From: Pseudomonadota bacterium
Lineage (GTDB): Bacteria; Desulfobacterota; BSN033; WVXP01; G020346125
Direction of reading: 5' to 3'
NCBI GenBank assembly: GCA_030672465.1
Contig: DAOVGJ010000027.1
Span: forward strand, 1 to 5,370
DNA: 5,370 nt
Numbering within the stretch: position 1 is the first letter of the stretch; each line of letters opens with the position of its first letter. Position numbers and translations under genes: made by a program. A model generated the notes under the pieces. That model was not told the origin of the DNA and made no database searches. It was given only the letters and a program-made list of their open reading frames with translations. This document shows positions 1-4,908 of the stretch, piece by piece.

Positions 1-6
1 CGGCTA

Positions 7-50
7 GCCTGTTTTCATCCACCCAGCAAGCTGGGTGGTATTCAACAGGC
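7..50. repeat. Nested inverted repeat (two-tier hairpin)
   Basis: GCCTGTT (7-13) is the exact reverse complement of AACAGGC (44-50). Inside it CCACCCAGC (19-27) is the exact reverse complement of GCTGGGTGG (30-38), separated by AA. The two helices are joined by a symmetrical 5x5 unpaired patch (14-18 and 39-43). The structure lies 37 bases beyond the stop of the minus-strand CysRS-like gene. It lacks a T run on either strand, so it is not a textbook intrinsic terminator. It could be a 3' stabilising RNA hairpin, a dispersed repeat or a protein-binding palindrome; the sequence alone does not decide. Confidence 0.7.
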
Positions 51-86
51 ATTTCTTATAAAAAGGATGGAATCCTCACCCTTTGA

Positions 87-1304
87 TTAAAAGATAACCC
101 TCAGAACCGCATCAATCTCCCTCAGGGCCTTCATGATTCCTGGAGCTTGGGTGGGCTTTAGTTCCTCAAGCTCGAGCTCGGATAATACTCCATATAAGCC
201 GTCGAAGGCTCCCCTTACGTCCAGGTCGTCGTCCATCTTCTCCGCAAAGATTCCTTTAATTCTTCGGACCACCTCCCCGTCAAGCTCAGCCTTCTGGTTT
301 GCCGTGGCTCCGATCTTGTTGAGCATTTTTCTGAATTTTCTCAGCTTATTCGCTGCTGAGCGCATGTTTTGGTCTGAATAGTCAAGTTTCTCACGATACT
401 GGCCATATATGAGGAAAAACCGTATTTCACTGATATCGTACCCTTGCTCCAGGAGCGTATCCGTATAGTAAATGTTTCCCTTGCTCTTTGACATCTTTTG
501 GCCATTTACCTGAAGGTGATGGCAATGGAGCCAAAACTTCGCCATGGGATATGGTCGTATCGATTCAAGGATTGCCCGGGTGTAGTCGTGGTGTCGGAAG
601 AGGTTGTCAAACCCGCCACAGTAAATGGAAAGAGTCTCCTCAAAGTGCTTGCTGATCATACTGGGATCCTGGATGTTCCAGGATGGCCTACCCTTTCCAA
701 TCTTCGTATCCCAGCAAACCGGATCGCCCTCTCTGCATCCGTGCCAGAGGATGAAATCCCCCAGGTTCCACTGCATTCCAGGACACGTATCCTTATGAAA
801 TCGCCTCTTTTTGGCTGGCCATTTGGTCATATCTAGTCCAAAAAGCTCTCCAAATCCAGGGAATTTCAAAGGCTCGAAATAGATATTTCCACGATGCCGA
901 TATGCGATCTTAAGGTCAAGGAGACGTTCTATAATCTCGACGGCCCTGTCAACGTTCTCTGAGGCTTTGGGAAGGTAATCCGGAATCTTCATCCTCAGGA
1001 GGTTCATTTCCTCCATAAAATCCTTGATATTCACCTCTGTAAGACCTTTAACGCTCATTTTTCTCTTTTCAGCCTCTCTAATGGCCTTGTCCTCGATATC
1101 GGTGAAATTCATCCCCCTCTTGACCGCATAGCCCGAATACTCCAAGTATCGGACCAGAACGTCTTCAAATAAAAAGGTCCTGAAATTTCCGATATGAGCC
1201 CTTTGGTAGATCGAGGGACCACAGGTGAATATGTTAACCACTTTCTGGTCAACCGGCCGAAATGATTCGATCCTTTTTCCAAGGGAGTTAAAGAATTTCA
1301 GCAA
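87..1304 (-). CDS. Cysteinyl-tRNA synthetase-like class I ligase, short and zinc-site-altered
   Basis: 405-residue class I aminoacyl-tRNA synthetase-fold protein closest to cysteinyl-tRNA synthetase (CysRS). Visible CysRS landmarks are FTCGPSIY (about 26-33), the HIGH-type motif HIGN (37-40), NFTDIEDKAI (66-75), GKGRPSWNI (203-211), CGGFDNLFRHH (229-239), KMSKS (270-274) and a DALR-like helical segment (about 291-330). ATP binding and adenylate formation therefore look possible. Compared with E. coli CysRS zinc ligands (Cys28, Cys209, His234, Glu238), C28 and H238 are kept, but the second Cys position is D213 and the Glu position is T242. The chain stops at 405, whereas CysRS usually has about 460 or more residues, so the terminal anticodon-binding domain is missing. 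This shortness and the HHxxT pattern recall MshC (cysteine:glucosaminyl-inositol ligase of mycothiol synthesis). It may be a paralogue that activates cysteine or another amino acid for a non-tRNA acceptor; that is inference. The start is TTG 1302-1304, chosen because AAAGGGGGA lies six bases upstream; the frame closes at TAG 1320-1322, and the ATG at 1309-1311 is out of frame. Confidence 0.85.
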   Translation of the reverse strand: MLKFFNSLGKRIESFRPVDQKVVNIFTCGPSIYQRAHIGNFRTFLFEDVLVRYLEYSGYAVKRGMNFTDIEDKAIREAEKRKMSVKGLTEVNIKDFMEEMNLLRMKIPDYLPKASENVDRAVEIIERLLDLKIAYRHRGNIYFEPLKFPGFGELFGLDMTKWPAKKRRFHKDTCPGMQWNLGDFILWHGCREGDPVCWDTKIGKGRPSWNIQDPSMISKHFEETLSIYCGGFDNLFRHHDYTRAILESIRPYPMAKFWLHCHHLQVNGQKMSKSKGNIYYTDTLLEQGYDISEIRFFLIYGQYREKLDYSDQNMRSAANKLRKFRKMLNKIGATANQKAELDGEVVRRIKGIFAEKMDDDLDVRGAFDGLYGVLSELELEELKPTQAPGIMKALREIDAVLRVIF

Positions 1305-1310
1305 GGTCCA

Positions 1311-1319
1311 TCCCCCTTT
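1311..1319 (-). promoter_or_regulatory. Ribosome binding site fixing a TTG start
   Basis: On the minus strand this reads AAAGGGGGA, six bases before TTG 1302-1304. It is the only well-spaced Shine-Dalgarno for the CysRS-like frame and supports a TTG start. The ATG at 1309-1311 overlaps it and lies in another frame. Confidence 0.6.
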
Positions 1320-1373
1320 CTATCTATTCCTTGTCGCAGCTATGAGAGTTCCCTTCCCAATGCATGTAATAAT

Positions 1374-1403
1374 AATGTAACATGAATCCTATGATATCTT
1401 CAA
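1374..1403 (-). promoter_or_regulatory. Weak candidate promoter for the CysRS-like gene
   Basis: On the minus strand TTGAAG (1398-1403) is followed after 18 bases by TACATT (1374-1379), roughly 70 bases upstream of the TTG start. Both boxes match the sigma-70 consensus at only four of six positions in an AT-rich stretch, so chance is a real alternative. It would give the gene its own transcript, separate from the SOD unit. Confidence 0.22.
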
Positions 1404-1547
1404 AAGGCCACGGCACCCCTATAGATAAAAAGGCAGGCGAAAATTTTGTATGGGATCAAAGCGGCGGTAGGTTAAGCGGAAAGGCTAAAAGACACCTTTT
1501 ACCCTCGATTTGGCCATACCACAAGTGCCGAAAAGGAGTGATAGATT

Positions 1548-1607
1548 GTTGCCCTGATCTCCTGGAGCAAACATTCTTTTCAGTGAGCGAAAAGGGTTTT
1601 GGGCAAC
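1548..1607. ncRNA. Candidate structured RNA: three-helix fold
   Basis: GTTGCCC (1548-1554) is an exact reverse complement of GGGCAAC (1601-1607) and would close a domain. Within it CTCC (1559-1562) pairs with GGAG (1564-1567), or CTC with GAG around a 3-base loop. CTTTTC (1576-1581) pairs with GAAAAG (1589-1594) around a 7-base loop. Together they form a three-way-junction-like layout, equally possible on either strand. On the minus strand it lies between the rubredoxin-like and CysRS-like genes. I do not recognise a known riboswitch or small-RNA family, and short helices of this kind can occur by chance. Confidence 0.25.
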
Positions 1608-1647
1608 TGATCGTTAAAGCTTGACCCCGATCTGGAGTCATACTCCT

Positions 1648-1833
1648 TTAATCATTAATGAGTTTTTCCCTTTTACTCACAAGCCTCGGGTCGATATTCC
1701 CCGGCCCCCCGCACTCCGGAATGTAGCAGGTCACATCGGTAAAGGTACAGGCCTGCTTGCAGGAAGGGCAGTTATTAGGCGGGGCCTCTGCCTCAAAGGT
1801 ATAATCGCAATTCGAACATTTCCATTGGGCCAT
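1648..1833 (-). CDS. Small rubredoxin-like cysteine-rich protein
   Basis: 61-residue protein beginning MAQWKCSNCDY. Two metal-knuckle motifs, C6-x2-C9 and C22-x2-C25 with 12 residues between, match the rubredoxin-like metal site found at the C-terminus of rubrerythrins. It would bind one iron (or zinc) through four Cys. Canonical rubredoxin has CxxCGY; here the residue after C9 is Asp. Three further cysteines (C29, C36, C41) lie in a distinctive tail that includes CYIPECGGPGNIDP and has no counterpart in plain rubredoxin. No signal peptide or membrane segment is seen, so it should be cytoplasmic. The start is set at ATG 1831-1833 because AAGGTGAG lies four bases upstream. An in-frame ATG at 1855-1857 would add eight residues but has only a poor Shine-Dalgarno. 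It follows the SOD gene by 63 bases on the same strand, suggesting an operon and an electron-transfer role in oxidative stress; the partner is unknown. Confidence 0.8.
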   Translation of the reverse strand: MAQWKCSNCDYTFEAEAPPNNCPSCKQACTFTDVTCYIPECGGPGNIDPRLVSKREKLIND

Positions 1834-1837
1834 TGAT

Positions 1838-1847
1838 CTCACCTTCT
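1838..1847 (-). promoter_or_regulatory. Ribosome binding site choosing the internal ATG of the rubredoxin-like gene
   Basis: The minus strand reads AGAAGGTGAG, ending four bases before ATG 1831-1833. This is much stronger than anything before the in-frame ATG at 1855-1857, and the resulting protein begins at the usual rubredoxin-like N-terminus (MxxWxCxxC). Confidence 0.65.
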
Positions 1848-1896
1848 CTGGGTTCATATTTCCATAACGAAGCCTTTAGGCCTGCAAATTGCTACT

Positions 1897-2637
1897 TTAC
1901 CTATATTTTACAAGCCCCTTTGCCATTTTATAGCGCTTTTCAACTTCCGGCCAATCGATGAGATTAAAGAAATTCTTAATGTATTCAGCACGGCGATTTT
2001 GATATTTGAGATAGTAGGCGTGCTCCCAAACATCACAGACCAACAGGGGATAGACGCCCCAGATGGTCAGGTCCTGATGCTTCTCTGCCTGAAGGATGAT
2101 GAGATAACCCCTGAAGGGCTCAAAGGCCATGATACCCCACCCACTCCCCTCAACCGCCTTGGTAGCAGCGGCAAACTGTGTCTTAAGCCGGTCGAATCCT
2201 CCGAAACTTTTTTCCATTGCCGCCAGGAGTTCGCCCTTCGGTTTTCCTCCTCCTTTGGGCGACATGTTATCCCAGTAAAGGGTATGAAGGACATGGCCGG
2301 AGCCGTGAAAGGCAAGCTCCCGTGACCAATGTTTGATCAAGCTGAAATCGCCTGACGCCCTGGCTTCCGATAATTTCCTCAATGCAATGTTGAAATTCTT
2401 CACATAACCGGCATGATGCTTGTCATGGTGGATGGTCAGGGTTTCTTTGTCGATCCAAGGTTCCAGGGCATCGTAGGGATAAGGGAGGGGAAGGAGCTTA
2501 CATTCCCCCTGCTCCATGGGCCTTGCTCCTTTCTTGCCAGAGGCATGGGCTGTGCCGTACAAGCCGCCTAATCCTAAGGCCATTGTGGCCACACCAAAAC
2601 CCTTCATCATCTCTCTCCTGGTAAATGAATGATCCAT
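1897..2637 (-). CDS. Tat-exported Fe/Mn-family superoxide dismutase
   Basis: 246-residue iron/manganese-family superoxide dismutase, converting superoxide to hydrogen peroxide and oxygen. The N-terminus has a twin-arginine motif TRREMMK (6-12), a hydrophobic stretch (about 13-29) and an AHA cleavage site near 30-32, so the folded, metal-loaded enzyme should be exported by Tat. Expected metal ligands are present: H70 in IHHDKHH, H118 in HVLH, and D202 and H206 in DVWEHAYY. The gateway tyrosine is Y78. The second-sphere position that is Gln in typical MnSOD appears as H187 (EKHQ), and the Fe-type Gln near H118 is Gly (HGSGH). As I recall, mycobacterial Fe-SOD has this same pattern, so iron or cambialistic use is more likely than strict Mn. 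The ATG 2635-2637 has an excellent Shine-Dalgarno. It is the first gene of a leftward unit with the rubredoxin-like gene and is divergent from the transporter. Confidence 0.95.
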   Translation of the reverse strand: MDHSFTRREMMKGFGVATMALGLGGLYGTAHASGKKGARPMEQGECKLLPLPYPYDALEPWIDKETLTIHHDKHHAGYVKNFNIALRKLSEARASGDFSLIKHWSRELAFHGSGHVLHTLYWDNMSPKGGGKPKGELLAAMEKSFGGFDRLKTQFAAATKAVEGSGWGIMAFEPFRGYLIILQAEKHQDLTIWGVYPLLVCDVWEHAYYLKYQNRRAEYIKNFFNLIDWPEVEKRYKMAKGLVKYR

Positions 2638-2640
2638 ACT

Positions 2641-2649
2641 ATCACCTCC
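2641..2649 (-). promoter_or_regulatory. Strong ribosome binding site of the SOD gene
   Basis: The minus strand reads GGAGGTGAT three bases before ATG 2635-2637, near-perfect complementarity to the 16S anti-Shine-Dalgarno. It fixes the start so that the complete Tat signal is included. Confidence 0.85.
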
Positions 2650-2669
2650 AATGAGCTTTTTAGATCGTA

Positions 2670-2698
2670 TCTATATCCTTCTCCATTCCTTACTTTAA
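2670..2698 (-). promoter_or_regulatory. Candidate promoter of the SOD/rubredoxin-like unit
   Basis: On the minus strand TTAAAG (2693-2698), 17 bases and TATAGA (2670-2675) would start a transcript near 2663 with a short leader of about 25 bases. The -10 box matches the consensus at four of six positions and the -35 at three of six. An alternative -10 (TATAAA on minus, 2699-2704) lacks a reasonable -35. No Fur or PerR palindrome is evident. Confidence 0.3.
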
Positions 2699-2783
2699 TT
2701 TATACAAAAAGTTCCATAGGATTTTCCAGATGGCTCTTGCCTGGGCATCACCAATTAACCTGCGGAATTTGTCCCTTGCTCCA

Positions 2784-2812
2784 TTGACACTCCTACAGCC
2801 TCTATGTATAAA
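2784..2812 (+). promoter_or_regulatory. Strong sigma-70-type promoter of the transporter/PHP unit
   Basis: A perfect -35 box TTGACA (2784-2789) is separated by exactly 17 bases from TATAAA (2807-2812), five of six matches to the -10 consensus. Transcription should begin near 2819, leaving a leader of roughly 70 bases before GTG 2892. It lies downstream of the ATG at 2730 that would open a longer transporter frame, which independently argues that the longer frame is not used. Confidence 0.75.
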
Positions 2813-2845
2813 TAGCTCCATTCATAGCGGATTCCCCTGCTCGGC

Positions 2846-2876
2846 AAAAAAGGGGGAATTACCCTCAATTTCCCCC
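2846..2876 (-). terminator. Intrinsic-terminator-like hairpin on the minus strand in the transporter leader
   Basis: Read leftwards, GGGGGAA (2876-2870) pairs with TTCCCCC (2858-2852). A bulged A and two further A-T pairs extend the stem, the loop is about six bases, and a run of six T follows (2851-2846). This is the classic intrinsic terminator layout, yet no minus-strand gene precedes it; it would stop antisense transcripts from the transporter region before the SOD promoter. On the plus strand the same hairpin lies in the transporter leader with its 3' arm directly against the ribosome binding site. Confidence 0.6.
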
Positions 2877-2883
2877 AAAAGGA
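2877..2883 (+). promoter_or_regulatory. Ribosome binding site fixing the GTG start of the transporter
   Basis: AAAAGGA lies eight bases before GTG 2892-2894. It immediately follows the C5 arm of the leader hairpin, so pairing in the leader could affect its access. Confidence 0.6.
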
Positions 2884-2891
2884 CTTCTACG

Positions 2892-4178
2892 GTGAAGGGA
2901 AAAACAGACCGGTTCTATTACGGCTGGGTAATTGTAGGCGTCTCATTCTTTACCCTCTTTTTTAGCCTGGGTATTCGTTGTTCCTTCGGGGTGTTTTACG
3001 TTGCCATCCTGCAAGAATATGGCTGGGGGCGCGGAGAGACGGCAGGAGCCTTTTCCCTCGCCATGGTGATCCATGCCCTTTTTGCGATGGTGACGGGAGG
3101 CCTTATCGATCGCTTCGGTCCCCGCACGCTCTTTCCCCTTGGTGCAACTTTCTTGGCCATGGGTCTTGCTGCGGCTAGTCGCATCACCGCTATCTGGCAC
3201 CTTTACTTCTTCTTTGGGGTGGTCATGGCCATGGGCATAAACACCCTTGCCTTTTCCCCCCACATGTCTCGCATTCCTAAATGGTTCATCAAGAGAAGGG
3301 GGTTGGCTAGTGGCTTAGTAGTGGCGGGAATCGGCGTGGGAACCATGGTGATGGCCCCCCTGATTCAGTTCATGATTGATAGTGTAAGTTGGCGTCCCGC
3401 ATTCCTGGTTCTTGCCGGTATCGTTCTGGTTGTAGTCGTTCCGATGACGGGACTCTTTCAGCGTCGCTCTCCAGAGGATGTGGGCCAGTTCCCCGATGGC
3501 ATTGTTCCGGATTCTGGCCGAACCCTCCACCCCCAGCCGGAAGGGTCTCCGAAAGATACCCGGTTCTCCCATCTCTCGGAACAGTGGACGCTAAGAGCTG
3601 CCCTCTGCACCCGGGGTTTCTGGTGGATGGCCTTGATAAATTTCTCGGCGGGTTTTTCTATCAACATGCTTGTGGTGCATCAGGCAGCGCACGTGGTTGA
3701 TGCGGGATACAGCCCGAGCCTGGCGGCCTTCCTCGTTGGATTGGTTGGTCTGCTTAATTCGATAGGGGCGATTCTCTCTGGCCTTATCTCCGATCGTGTG
3801 GGCAGGGAAATCGCGTATACCTTGGGAGGCAACTCCGCCCTTGTAGGAGTATTGCTCTTTCTCCTTATACGGGATACCGCCTTTCCCTGGATGATCTATG
3901 CCTTTGTAATCCTCTTTGGTCTCGGTCACGGCTCGCTTCCGTCAATCTATGCCGCCACAACGGCCGATCTCTTCCCCGGGAACTCACTGGGGCGCATTAT
4001 GGGGACATTTTCGATAGCATGGGGGCTCGGTGGGGCGCTGGGACCTTTTCTCGGTGGGTATTTTTACGATCAATTAGGGAGTTATAGCCTCCCCTTCCTC
4101 CTGGTGATGGTCAGTATCAGTCTGGGGGTCCTCGGAATTTGGAGGGCAGCCCCGCGTCACCGGGGATCCTTCATATGA
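2892..4178 (+). CDS. MFS transporter, OFA/monocarboxylate-type
   Basis: 428-residue major facilitator superfamily permease of the inner membrane with twelve predicted membrane helices in two halves, joined by a hydrophilic loop (about 187-235). The start FYYGWVIVG (8-16) and the segment around EYGWGRGETAGAFSL are typical of the oxalate:formate antiporter/monocarboxylate transporter group. The MFS motif A between helices 2 and 3 is GGLIDRFGPR (69-78), with a second copy GLISDRVGRE (297-306) in the C-terminal half. The substrate is unknown; organic anions such as monocarboxylates are a family-based guess. I start it at GTG 2892. The frame runs back to an ATG at 2730, but those 54 extra codons look non-coding, contain the promoter at 2784-2812, and are unlike MFS N-termini. 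Its TGA overlaps the ATG of the PHP gene by four bases, so the two should be co-transcribed and translationally coupled. Confidence 0.9.
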   Translation: MKGKTDRFYYGWVIVGVSFFTLFFSLGIRCSFGVFYVAILQEYGWGRGETAGAFSLAMVIHALFAMVTGGLIDRFGPRTLFPLGATFLAMGLAAASRITAIWHLYFFFGVVMAMGINTLAFSPHMSRIPKWFIKRRGLASGLVVAGIGVGTMVMAPLIQFMIDSVSWRPAFLVLAGIVLVVVVPMTGLFQRRSPEDVGQFPDGIVPDSGRTLHPQPEGSPKDTRFSHLSEQWTLRAALCTRGFWWMALINFSAGFSINMLVVHQAAHVVDAGYSPSLAAFLVGLVGLLNSIGAILSGLISDRVGREIAYTLGGNSALVGVLLFLLIRDTAFPWMIYAFVILFGLGHGSLPSIYAATTADLFPGNSLGRIMGTFSIAWGLGGALGPFLGGYFYDQLGSYSLPFLLVMVSISLGVLGIWRAAPRHRGSFI

Positions 4179-4780
4179 GAATTGATCTACACTGCCACAG
4201 TAAATACTCTCACGATAATTATCTTGAACCTGAGGAATTGATAGAACAGGCCATCAAGATGAATCTGGATGGCGTTTGTTTTACCGAGCATCATTCTCTC
4301 ACGGCCTCAAGGCCTGTGGAAAAAATTGAAATTCCCCAAGGTTTTCATATTTTCAGGGGCCTTGAAATATCAACCGATCGGGGGCATCTCCTGGTATATG
4401 GATTAAGGGACGATTCCTGGAACATATGGACCAGAGATAATTATCTGGATGTATTCCAAGTGTTAGAAATTGTTCATGGCCTTGGGGGAATCTGTGTGCC
4501 GGCTCATCCATTCAGGGGGTGGAATTCCTTTGGTGAAGATGTTTTGAGGATTGAGGGTCTCGACGCCATCGAAACCCATAATGGTCCAAACTTTGAAGAT
4601 GAGACCCGGAAAGCCACCCATGCCGCCCGGATTAAAAATCTCCCCTCCATAGGGGGCAGCGATTGTCATATTAAGGAGCATGTGGGCAGGGCCTTCACAG
4701 AGTTTAAACATCCTGTACACACCATCGATGAGTTGATTGAAGAAATAAGGAAGGGAAATTGTAGAGGAATGACCCCATAA
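4175..4780 (+). CDS. PHP-domain metal-dependent phosphoesterase
   Basis: 201-residue single-domain PHP (polymerase and histidinol phosphatase) protein, probably a cytoplasmic metal-dependent phosphoesterase. Metal-site motifs appear in family order: DLHCHS (H6, H8), FTEHH (E38, H39), RGLEIST (E64), GHLLVYG (H71), PAHPFR (H111), and GGSDCH (D163, H165). The C-terminal GRAFTEF segment resembles that of small stand-alone PHP proteins. The length is shorter than histidinol phosphatases or YciV-type nucleases (about 270-290), so neither is assigned. Possible substrates include small phosphate esters or nucleotides. ATG 4175-4177 overlaps the transporter stop (ATGA) with a modest GGGGA about eight bases upstream. 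An in-frame TTG at 4139 would add 12 residues inside the transporter gene and is less likely. It is the last gene before the terminator at 4851-4891. Pairing with a transporter hints at processing of the imported compound, but this is inference. Confidence 0.9.
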   Translation: MRIDLHCHSKYSHDNYLEPEELIEQAIKMNLDGVCFTEHHSLTASRPVEKIEIPQGFHIFRGLEISTDRGHLLVYGLRDDSWNIWTRDNYLDVFQVLEIVHGLGGICVPAHPFRGWNSFGEDVLRIEGLDAIETHNGPNFEDETRKATHAARIKNLPSIGGSDCHIKEHVGRAFTEFKHPVHTIDELIEEIRKGNCRGMTP

Positions 4781-4850
4781 TGGATAGATATTTGATGAAT
4801 TCCCAATACCTCATGGACCTATAGTGGTAAATTGGAACGAGATTCACAAG

Positions 4851-4891
4851 AAAAAAGGCAGGGTTTCAGAAACGACCCTGCCTTTTGTTTT
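4851..4891. terminator. Bidirectional intrinsic terminator between convergent genes
   Basis: AAAAGGCAGGGT (4853-4864) is the exact reverse complement of ACCCTGCCTTTT (4875-4886), a 12-bp stem with a 10-base loop that can fold further (TT with AA). On the plus strand it ends in CCTTTTGTTTT. On the minus strand the stem is followed by a run of T (4856-4851). It therefore ends the transporter/PHP transcript and also the leftward sigma-like gene that stops at 4909. Confidence 0.93.
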
Positions 4892-4908
4892 AGACATACA
4901 CGTATAGT

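Larger units (their letters stand above)
1305..1647. other. 343-base intergenic region without a convincing gene
   Basis: Open frames here (for example 1382-1624 on plus and 1456-1641 on minus) lack a good Shine-Dalgarno, a recognisable motif or a protein-like composition, so I do not call them. The right half holds a potential three-helix fold (1548-1607). A smaller hairpin lies at 1483-1504 (GGCTAAAAG, loop ACAC, CTTTTACCC, one mismatch). A 5-bp hairpin at 1634-1646 (GGAGT, CAT, ACTCC) sits just past the rubredoxin-like stop. None has a strong T run, so I find no clear terminator for the SOD unit in this gap. Confidence 0.55.

Noticed and set aside
7..50. Integron attC site
   Set aside because: The arms have GTT on the left and AAC on the right, the reverse of the RYYYAAC...GTTRRRY order of attC, and no integrase or cassette is seen.
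133..836. Open frames on the plus strand (133-381 and 498-836)
   Set aside because: They lie opposite the CysRS-like gene, whose motifs are unmistakable; their translations are serine-rich or otherwise unlike proteins, with no Shine-Dalgarno.
1382..1624. 80-codon plus-strand frame in the intergenic gap
   Set aside because: No ribosome binding site, no domain or motif, and it ends where a structured segment lies; likely chance.
1634..1646. GGAGT/ACTCC hairpin as terminator of the rubredoxin-like gene
   Set aside because: Only a 5-bp stem and no T run on the minus strand after it.
1834..1857. Upstream ATG (1855-1857) for the rubredoxin-like gene
   Set aside because: Only a poor Shine-Dalgarno precedes it, while the internal ATG has AAGGTGAG and gives the normal N-terminus.
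2730..2891. 54-codon N-terminal extension of the transporter
   Set aside because: It includes the promoter and leader hairpin and its translation does not resemble an MFS N-terminus.
2943..3929. Several open frames opposite or out of frame with the transporter
   Set aside because: Shadows of a clearly coding MFS frame; highly charged or low-quality translations without motifs.
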